Shown: positions 1 to 4,860 of the stretch, piece by piece
Numbering within the stretch: position 1 is the stretch's first letter
Layout of the letters: each line of letters starts with the position of its first letter
Origin: Cyanobacteriota bacterium
Lineage (GTDB): Bacteria > Cyanobacteriota > Cyanobacteriia > Leptolyngbyales > Leptolyngbyaceae
Assembly (NCBI GenBank): GCA_027482985.1
Contig: JAIXVO010000283.1
Location: 1-8,902, forward strand
Direction of reading: 5' to 3'
Length of the DNA stretch: 8,902 nt
Translations under genes and position numbers: made by a program
The notes under the pieces: generated by a model
What the model was told of the DNA's origin: nothing
Database searches by the model: none
Seen by the model: the letters and a program-made list of their open reading frames with translations, nothing else

Positions 1-1
1 A

Positions 2-601
2 CGGGTGCTGATTTTGGGGCGGTTATCGCTGTATGGCGATCGCGCGGCGCGCTTGCATGATGAGATTGTGGTGGTGGCGGCTGAGTGGATTGACCCGGAG
101 GCCAGAGGCCGAAGCAAACTCCGCCCCTTAACCGAAGGCGAGAAGCAGGATGTGATGCAGATTTTGGAAGATTCGCTGGCGAGTCCGCGGTTAAGAGCGG
201 TGCCTGCCACTTTAGTGGATCACCTCAAATCCCATGTGGCCAGAGATGTGGATGATTTGTTGCCACATTTGCAGCGACGGGCGCGGGATTTAACGGAGAG
301 TGCCAAGCGCAAATTGCACCAGCGGGGTGAAAAGGAAGCAGCGGAGATGAAGACGTTGTTGGCGGAACAACGCGATCGCATTCTGAACCAGGTGAAACAA
401 TATGAAACCCAGCAGTTATCGCTGTTTAATCCAGATGAAATGCGGCAAATTAACCGCGATCGCCAGCATTGGGAAAAGCGGGTCGGCGAACTGGAAACCG
501 AAATACGGCGTGAGCCAGAACGCATTCAGCAGACCTATCAGGTGAAGGCTGAACGGATTGAACCTGTGGGCATCATCTACCTGTATCCGGTGTCTAATTG
601 A
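2..601 (+). CDS. drmD: C-terminal part of a SNF2-like helicase, DISARM DrmD (5' truncated by window edge)
   Basis: The frame is open from the window edge, so this is the last roughly 199 codons of a longer gene. No helicase motif is visible; the helicase core would lie upstream. The visible part contains LILGRLSLYGDRAARLHDE, then a charged region rich in Glu, Arg, Lys and Gln (about codons 90-185, with RKLHQRGEKEAAEMKTLL and HWEKRVGELETEIRREPERI) that should form a helical or coiled-coil tail. It ends in a short hydrophobic piece, GIIYLYPVSN. Such tails are familiar from long SNF2-type helicases beside DISARM methylases. The assignment rests mainly on this tail and on position: the stop TGA lies 10 nt before the methylase start, as in the class 1 order drmD-drmMI-drmA. 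In DISARM this ATPase is thought to act on incoming DNA. A GTG at 5 is in frame but is not a credible start. A different SNF2 family helicase is possible. Confidence 0.72.
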   Translation, partial: RVLILGRLSLYGDRAARLHDEIVVVAAEWIDPEARGRSKLRPLTEGEKQDVMQILEDSLASPRLRAVPATLVDHLKSHVARDVDDLLPHLQRRARDLTESAKRKLHQRGEKEAAEMKTLLAEQRDRILNQVKQYETQQLSLFNPDEMRQINRDRQHWEKRVGELETEIRREPERIQQTYQVKAERIEPVGIIYLYPVSN

Positions 602-607
602 GGAGGG
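601..607 (+). promoter_or_regulatory. Shine-Dalgarno site for drmMI
   Basis: AGGAGGG overlaps the last base of the drmD stop codon and lies 4 nt before the ATG at 612. It decides the start of drmMI: the same frame is open back to a TTG-type start at 558 inside drmD, but only the ATG at 612 has a ribosome binding site. The arrangement implies that drmD and drmMI are co-transcribed and translationally coupled. Confidence 0.8.
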
Positions 608-611
608 ACGG

Positions 612-3600
612 ATGGCAACCGATTTAGACATTCTGCGGCACAAGGAATGGTTGGGGTTATTGCAACCGGTGGGGTTGGTGGTTTCACCGCCAGCCCTGGT
701 GAAAGCCCAGGCGATTATCGATCGCGGCAACCTGGTTGATCTCCAAGATCGATTACTGGCGGTCATTTCAACCGCACCGTTGCCTCGTCATCAGCATGAC
801 CAGATCGCCTGGATTGATAACTTTCCAGCCTTTACTCAGAAAGTATTAGGGTGGCGCGATCGCGATCTCGTCGGCGCACCAGGACAGGCGGAATTGCCAG
901 CAGCGCTATCGGTGTCGTTGCCCAGTTATGGAGAGGTATTGCAGCCGACTTATGCCGTTCGTGACCCGGACAGCGATCGTTGGGTGCTGTTGATTCAAGC
1001 GATTTCGCCAGGATTGCCCTTTGATCAAGATGATCCGGCCTCAGTGACGGGGCAGGGGTGGCAGGCCAGCATTCAGGCCAAGTTTGAGCGCTTACTGCGG
1101 GAAACGGGGGTGAATACCGGACTGCTGGTGAATGGCACTGAGTTGCGGTTGGTGTATGCGCCCAAGGGAGAGTCTTCTGGCCATCTGACCTTTCCCATTC
1201 AAGCAATGACGGAGGTGCCAGGGCGGTTAATTCTAGGGGCACTCGATCTGCTACTGGGCGAAGATCGGCTATTTAATGTGCCGGAAAATCAGCGGCTGAA
1301 TCGGTTGTTGGAGGATAGTCGAAATTATCAAGCCGAAGTTTCCACCAAACTGTCAGGTCAGGTTTTAGATGCCCTGTGGGAACTGTTGCGAGGATTTCAG
1401 GCAGCAGATGCCGCCGTCAATGGCAAAATCCTCACTCCCCTCCTGTCTCCTTGCCTTTCTCCTTTCCTTTCTCCCCTCTCCCTTAATGGGAGAGGGGCCG
1501 GGGGTGAGGGTGGACCCGCCCTTGATGGGACAGGAGTTGCGGGTGACGGTGGACAACATATCTATGGGGGACTGATTGCGACCCTGATGCGGCTGGTATT
1601 TCTGCTCTATGCCGAGGATGAAGGGCTGATGCCAGATGATGAGGTGTATCAGCGGCACTATGCCGTGTCGGGGCTGTATGAGAAGTTGCGGGAAGATGCA
1701 GGCAACTACCCGGATACGATGGATCAGCGGTATGGCGCCTGGGCAACCCTGTTGAGCCTATTTCGGCTGGTGTATGACGGCGGTGGGCCGACGGCAGAGT
1801 ATCTCCCGGCACGGCATGGGCAGTTGTTTGATCCGGATGAATATCCCTTTTTAGAAGGTCGTCCCCTCGGTTCTGGGTTTGCCACCTCTGGCAGAATTGA
1901 AGCCCCTCGCGTCTCGGATGGGGTGATTTATCGGATGTTGGATAAGCTGCTGATGTTGGATGGCGAGCGGTTGTCCTACCGTGCTTTGGATGTGGAGCAG
2001 ATTGGCTCAGTCTATGAGGCGATCATGGGCTATGAAGTGGAGATCGCCCAGGGGCGATCGCTGGCAGTGCGGCCGAAAGATGTGGTGGTGGATGTAGACC
2101 AGATTTTGGCAGCAAAGCCAGCCGATCGCGCCAAGCTGCTCAAAGAGGCAGAGTGTGAATTGTCAAAAGCAGGCCAGAAGGAACTGAAAGAGGCAAAAAC
2201 CGCAGAAGATATTGCGGTTGCCATTGGTCGGCGAGTTTCGCCCCGCACCCCGAACTTGTTAGCAGCAGGCAGTCTGTTTTTGCAACCGGGAGAGGAACGG
2301 CGGCGATCGGGGTCGCACTACACGCCCCGGAAGTTGACGCAGCCGATCGTGGAGAAGACGCTGGAACCAGTGCTGAAGAATTTAGGGGAGCATCCCACCC
2401 CAGAGCAGTTGTTGGATTTGAAGGTGTGCGATCTGGCGATGGGGTCGGCGGCATTTTTGGTGGAAGTCTGTCGGCAGTTGGCAGATAAGCTGGTGGAAGC
2501 CTGGAATTATTATGGCACCTCACCCCCTTCCCCCTCTCCACCCCCTTCCCCCTCTCCACCCGTGGAGAGGGGGCCAGGGGGTGAGGGGGAGACGCGACTT
2601 GGAGCGGGGGGAGGGGAGCGGCTAGTAGCGCCTGTGCCGGGGTATGTTTATGCGCTGTGCCGTGAGTTGAGAAAAGAGCAAACCAGTGCAGAAGATTTAC
2701 TGTGGGGTGTTTTACGCAATCGGCAGTTTGAAAATCTCAAATTCCGCAGGCAACATCCATTAGGGCGATATATTGCCGATTTTTATTGTGTGGAACATCG
2801 ACTTGTAATTGAGTTGGATGGCGCGATCCACGATCGCCCGGATCAACAGGACTACGATCGCATTCGGGAAGCCGCCATTCGGACTCAAAATCTGCATGTA
2901 TTACGGTTTCGGAATGAAGCGGTAGAAACCAGTCTCGAAACTGTTCTGCAAGCAATTTACAACGAAATCACCTCACCCCCTAGCCCCCTCTCCGCGCACG
3001 GAGAGGGGGAACTAGAACGAGCTTCACTGCCTTCCTCTGCGCACGGAGAGGGGGAATCGGAACGAGCTTCACCCCCGTTCTCCACTCGTGGAGAACCGTC
3101 ACCAGAACAATCCTCCTCCTCCTCCCCCTCTCCACCCGTGGAGAGGGGGCCGGAGGGTGAGGTCGATCCCACTATCCTCGCCCGTCGCCTCGTCGCCCAA
3201 CGCTGCCTCTACGGGGTAGACAAAAACCCCTTCGCCGTCAACCTGGCTCGTCTCTCGCTGTGGTTGGTGACGCTGGCAAAAGATTTGCCGTTTACGTTTT
3301 TGGATCATGCGCTGAAGTGTGGGGATTCGCTGGTGGGGCTGACCAGAGCAGAGATTGGTAGCTTTGGAGCCAATGCCGCCTATGAACCGACGTTTTTTGA
3401 AGCCCACAAGCGGTTGATCAAACAGTCGGCAACGCAGGCATTGGCCTATCGACAGCAAATTCAAACGTCGGATACGCGATCGGATGGGGATGCAGAGACG
3501 AAACAGGCGTTATTGCAGGATGTCGATCGCGCCTTAGCACCCGCTCGCCTAACCGCAAATATTGCTGTTGCCGCGTTCTTTGCCGGGGAAAATGCCAAAC

Positions 3601-4118
3601 AACGGCAGCACTACCGGGAGGAATTGGGCGGCAAGTTGATTGCCTATGAGAAGGGGTTAGTGGACGCAGCGGAGATGCGAGCGGTGGTAGCGCGGCTGAC
3701 GACGGGCCGCAAAGCCGTGGTGCCGTTTAACTGGGAATTGGAGTTTCCGGAAGTGTTTGAGCGGGAGCAGCGGGGGTTTGATGCGATCGTTGGGAATCCG
3801 CCATTTGCAGGCAAAAATACGACGATTAATGCTCATCCGGAGGGGTATCTGGACTGGCTGAAAATCATGCATCCCGAATCCCACGGCAACGCGGATTTAG
3901 TGGCCCACTTTTTCCGGCGATCGTTCACCTTGTTGCGGCAGGGCGGCACGTTAGGCTTAATTGCCACCAATACGATCGCCCAGGGCGACACCCGCAGCAC
4001 GGGCCTCCGGTTTATTTGCCACCAGGGCGGGCTGATTTACAATGCCACCCGCCGTTACAAATGGCCGGGATTGGCGGCAGTGGTCGTCAGCGTGGTGCAT
4101 ATTATGAAAGTAGACTGA
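612..4118 (+). CDS. drmMI: N-terminal part (1168 aa) of the DISARM adenine-specific DNA methyltransferase DrmMI, with an embedded DUF559 nuclease domain
   Basis: This is the SAM-binding and catalytic part of a large N6-adenine methylase of the Eco57I/PglX-like class. Visible in order: an N-terminal domain (1-273); a repeat-derived insert (about 274-314); the segment YGGLIATLMRLVFLLYAEDE; motif I, DLAMGSAAFL (607-616), where the more usual sequence is GSGxFL; a DUF559 insert with its repeats (about 636-851); LYGVDKNPFAV (Asp870); and the catalytic motif IV, NPPF (1062-1065). The protein stops after VVHIMKVD. The expected continuation, YIPPCMLDGKPV, resumes in the same frame at 4866, so the gene is split by the toxin-antitoxin block. 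The start at 612 is chosen for its AGGAGGG site. In DISARM this enzyme methylates host DNA so that self is recognised. Whether the two parts assemble into an active enzyme is unknown. Confidence 0.85.
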   Translation: MATDLDILRHKEWLGLLQPVGLVVSPPALVKAQAIIDRGNLVDLQDRLLAVISTAPLPRHQHDQIAWIDNFPAFTQKVLGWRDRDLVGAPGQAELPAALSVSLPSYGEVLQPTYAVRDPDSDRWVLLIQAISPGLPFDQDDPASVTGQGWQASIQAKFERLLRETGVNTGLLVNGTELRLVYAPKGESSGHLTFPIQAMTEVPGRLILGALDLLLGEDRLFNVPENQRLNRLLEDSRNYQAEVSTKLSGQVLDALWELLRGFQAADAAVNGKILTPLLSPCLSPFLSPLSLNGRGAGGEGGPALDGTGVAGDGGQHIYGGLIATLMRLVFLLYAEDEGLMPDDEVYQRHYAVSGLYEKLREDAGNYPDTMDQRYGAWATLLSLFRLVYDGGGPTAEYLPARHGQLFDPDEYPFLEGRPLGSGFATSGRIEAPRVSDGVIYRMLDKLLMLDGERLSYRALDVEQIGSVYEAIMGYEVEIAQGRSLAVRPKDVVVDVDQILAAKPADRAKLLKEAECELSKAGQKELKEAKTAEDIAVAIGRRVSPRTPNLLAAGSLFLQPGEERRRSGSHYTPRKLTQPIVEKTLEPVLKNLGEHPTPEQLLDLKVCDLAMGSAAFLVEVCRQLADKLVEAWNYYGTSPPSPSPPPSPSPPVERGPGGEGETRLGAGGGERLVAPVPGYVYALCRELRKEQTSAEDLLWGVLRNRQFENLKFRRQHPLGRYIADFYCVEHRLVIELDGAIHDRPDQQDYDRIREAAIRTQNLHVLRFRNEAVETSLETVLQAIYNEITSPPSPLSAHGEGELERASLPSSAHGEGESERASPPFSTRGEPSPEQSSSSSPSPPVERGPEGEVDPTILARRLVAQRCLYGVDKNPFAVNLARLSLWLVTLAKDLPFTFLDHALKCGDSLVGLTRAEIGSFGANAAYEPTFFEAHKRLIKQSATQALAYRQQIQTSDTRSDGDAETKQALLQDVDRALAPARLTANIAVAAFFAGENAKQRQHYREELGGKLIAYEKGLVDAAEMRAVVARLTTGRKAVVPFNWELEFPEVFEREQRGFDAIVGNPPFAGKNTTINAHPEGYLDWLKIMHPESHGNADLVAHFFRRSFTLLRQGGTLGLIATNTIAQGDTRSTGLRFICHQGGLIYNATRRYKWPGLAAVVVSVVHIMKVD
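1431..1554 (+). repeat. In-frame palindromic repeat block A in drmMI
   Basis: A pyrimidine-rich stretch leads into a perfect hairpin with 10-nt arms, CCCCTCTCCC (1473-1482) and GGGAGAGGGG (1488-1497), with loop TTAAT. It is followed by GGGGCCGGGGGTGAGGGTGG (1494-1513). A second, degenerate copy of the right half follows directly (1516-1554). The two copies read SLNGRGAGGEGGP and ALDGTGVAGDGGQ in the drmMI frame. The block adds roughly 41 residues between the N-terminal domain and the YGGLIATL segment. There is no T-tract, so it is not an intrinsic terminator. Confidence 0.85.
2518..2586 (+). repeat. In-frame palindromic repeat block B, left flank of the DUF559 module
   Basis: Perfect 12-nt arms (2548-2559 and 2562-2573, CCCCCTCTCCAC and its complement) surround a 2-nt loop. 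Outer arms CCTCACCCCC (2518-2527) and GGGGGTGAGG (2577-2586) also pair. The left arm contains an exact 18-nt tandem duplication, CCCCCTTCCCCCTCTCCA, at 2523-2540 and 2541-2558. It is translated without stops as a Pro/Ser-rich linker followed by VERGPGGEGE. Confidence 0.88.
2640..2967 (+). other. DUF559 (Vsr-like) endonuclease domain inside DrmMI
   Basis: This part of the drmMI frame (about residues 677-785) reads as a near full-length DUF559 protein. Visible are LCRELRKEQTSAEDLLW, LRNRQFENLKFRRQHPLG, RYIADFYCVEHRLVIELDG, and VLRFRNEAVETSLETVL. The family belongs to the very-short-patch-repair/restriction endonuclease-like fold. The conserved acidic residues Glu694 (SAED), Asp723 (IADF) and Asp736 (ELDG) are present, so the active site looks intact. 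Such domains are usually free-standing proteins of about 110-130 residues. Here no credible internal start was found: a GTG at 2634 is in frame, but the purine-rich stretch GGAGGGGAG lies about 15 nt upstream, too far. The domain is therefore expected to be made as part of the methylase. Its function, on host or phage DNA or in mobility of the element, is unknown. Confidence 0.85.
2971..3163 (+). repeat. In-frame palindromic repeat block D, right flank of the DUF559 module
   Basis: Several hairpins stand in a row: CCCCCTCTCCG (2984-2994) with its complement (2999-3009); GTTCTCCAC (3077-3085) with its complement (3088-3096); and a 12-nt arm pair (3124-3135 and 3138-3149) identical to that of the left flank. 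Between them, two 34-nt near-identical copies (2994-3027 and 3039-3072) repeat with a 45-nt period, giving a 15-residue protein repeat of the type SAHGEGELERASLPS. The block ends in GGGTGAGG and returns to methylase sequence at PTILARRLVAQ. Confidence 0.88.
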
Positions 4119-4156
4119 ATCACCGCGATCGCAGTACCCATGAACTTCTGGAGGGC

Positions 4157-4417
4157 ATGATGTCGAACCTGGAACAACTGCAAACAGATGTCGAAGCATT
4201 ACCGGCAGAAGCTCAACTATTGCTGATGGATTTTCTCGAAATTCTGAAGAAGCGCTACCCCCAAAAAAATCAGCCAGAGTCAACTGCTGATCCAGACCCC
4301 TATCAGCAGTTTCAGGAAAGTGGCTTTATTGGGTGCGTATCGGTTGAAGAAAACCTTTCTACGACCTATAAGCAAGTTCTCTCAGAAACCTGGGGTGCAA
4401 AATATGATCATCGCTGA
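4157..4417 (+). CDS. VapB-like antitoxin, DUF2281-type
   Basis: A small protein of 86 residues (85 if the second ATG, at 4160, is used). The N-terminus, with LPAEAQLLLMDFLEILKKRY at about residues 15-34, matches the helical region of the DUF2281 antitoxins common in cyanobacteria. The remainder is polar and probably disordered until it binds the toxin. GGAGGG at 4150-4155 is 1 nt from the ATG at 4157 and 4 nt from the ATG at 4160, so the second start is more likely in practice. The stop overlaps the start of the PIN toxin by 14 nt, the usual arrangement for such pairs. Expected role: to bind and neutralise the PIN ribonuclease and perhaps repress its own promoter. No operator is recognised. 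The gene begins 39 nt after the truncated methylase stop and may be read from the operon transcript. Confidence 0.78.
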   Translation: MMSNLEQLQTDVEALPAEAQLLLMDFLEILKKRYPQKNQPESTADPDPYQQFQESGFIGCVSVEENLSTTYKQVLSETWGAKYDHR

Positions 4418-4826
4418 TACAGGTTTTTGGTTAGCACTTGCGGATCAAAAAGATACGTATCACGCAGCCGCAAACCAGGCTTTCCAGACCTACAGGGAAC
4501 CTCTAATTACAACTTGGCCTGTAATGACTGAAACCTGTCATCTTTTACTGGTGCGGAAGGGAAACAACGCCCAACTTAAGTTCATCCATAACTACAATCA
4601 AAACCTCTTCACACTATTTGAGCTAGAGCCTCAACAGGGTTCAAAAATTGAACAGTTAATGCAGCAATACGCTGACCTGCCCATGGATTTAGCCGATGCC
4701 TCCCTGGTGATTTTGGCTGAACATTTGGGACACGGACGCATCTTTTCAGTCGATCAGCGAGACTTTCATACTTACCGTTGGAAGAATACGCAACCATTTC
4801 AAAACCTTTTATTGGGTTCCTCATAG
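4404..4826 (+). CDS. PIN-domain ribonuclease toxin, VapC-like
   Basis: A complete PIN domain of 140 residues. The N-terminus MIIADTGFWLAL carries the first acidic residue (Asp5). The others expected in the family are Glu43 in MTETCHLL, Asp98 in DLADASLVILAE and Asp117 in FSVDQRDF. Together they would bind the metal ions for RNA cleavage, so the active site appears intact. The start at 4404 is supported by the family N-terminus and by the 14-nt overlap with the antitoxin gene; upstream in-frame codons belong to antitoxin sequence. VapC-type toxins cleave tRNA or rRNA in the cytoplasm, but the target of this one cannot be told. The gene ends 33 nt before the second methylase part. It may stabilise the locus or respond to its disturbance; that is inference. 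Confidence 0.88.
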   Translation: MIIADTGFWLALADQKDTYHAAANQAFQTYREPLITTWPVMTETCHLLLVRKGNNAQLKFIHNYNQNLFTLFELEPQQGSKIEQLMQQYADLPMDLADASLVILAEHLGHGRIFSVDQRDFHTYRWKNTQPFQNLLLGSS

Positions 4827-4836
4827 GAGATATTTC

Positions 4837-4860
4837 ATGATCGGATCAGGAGCCATTTGA
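4837..4860 (+). promoter_or_regulatory. Seven-codon leader ORF coupled to the second methylase part
   Basis: ATG at 4837 opens a mini-ORF, MIGSGAI, whose TGA (4858-4860) shares its last base with the ATG at 4860 of the second methylase part. AGGAGA (4825-4830) precedes the mini-ORF by 6 nt, and AGGAG (4848-4852) precedes the downstream ATG by 7 nt. This TGATG junction is a classical layout for translational coupling and would let the severed methylase half be translated. Confidence 0.45.

Larger units (their letters stand above)
2518..3163 (+). mobile_element. Putative composite element: DUF559 nuclease module bracketed by palindromic repeats
   Basis: Two palindromic repeat blocks (2518-2586 and 2971-3163) flank one complete DUF559 nuclease-like domain. 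The hairpin and its neighbours at 2547-2575 and 3123-3151 are an identical 29-nt direct repeat, 576 nt apart (192 codons). The whole block is in frame inside drmMI, between methylase motif I and the VDKNPF segment. Inference: an in-frame mobile element, comparable in logic to other selfish insertions that keep the host gene readable. There is no transposase, no intein splice-site motif and no visible target-site duplication. Recombination between the direct repeats would remove the nuclease and keep the frame. Confidence 0.6.

Noticed and set aside
220..525. Open frames on the minus strand here and throughout the window
   Set aside because: They lie opposite strongly supported genes, show low-complexity or Arg/Ser/Pro-rich translations and match no recognisable family. 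They are shadows of GC-rich coding sequence.
558..611. Upstream in-frame extension of drmMI starting at 558
   Set aside because: It overlaps the drmD reading frame and has no ribosome binding site. The ATG at 612 has AGGAGGG just upstream and begins the family-like N-terminus.
1473..1497. Intrinsic transcription terminators at the GC-rich hairpins
   Set aside because: None of the hairpins is followed by a run of T, and all lie inside open reading frames.
1369..1575. Small plus-strand frame across repeat block A
   Set aside because: It is an alternative reading of the repeat and methylase sequence, with a typical repeat translation (SPLMGEGPGVRV) and no ribosome binding site.
2634..2967. Separate DUF559 gene with its own start
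   Set aside because: The only plausible start is a GTG with a purine tract about 15 nt upstream, too far for a good Shine-Dalgarno site. The frame is continuous with the methylase on both sides.
2518..3163. Intein in the methylase
   Set aside because: There are no splice-junction residues, no Hint domain blocks and no terminal His-Asn. The insert is a nuclease between Pro/Ser linkers, so protein splicing is not supported.
2971..3163. CRISPR-like array
   Set aside because: The repeats are palindromic halves with a 45-nt period, varied in sequence and coding in frame. There are no unique spacers of constant length and no cas genes.
4110..4120. Target-site duplication flanking the toxin-antitoxin block
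   Set aside because: Only the trinucleotide GAC is shared by the two edges, which is expected by chance. No terminal inverted repeats were found.
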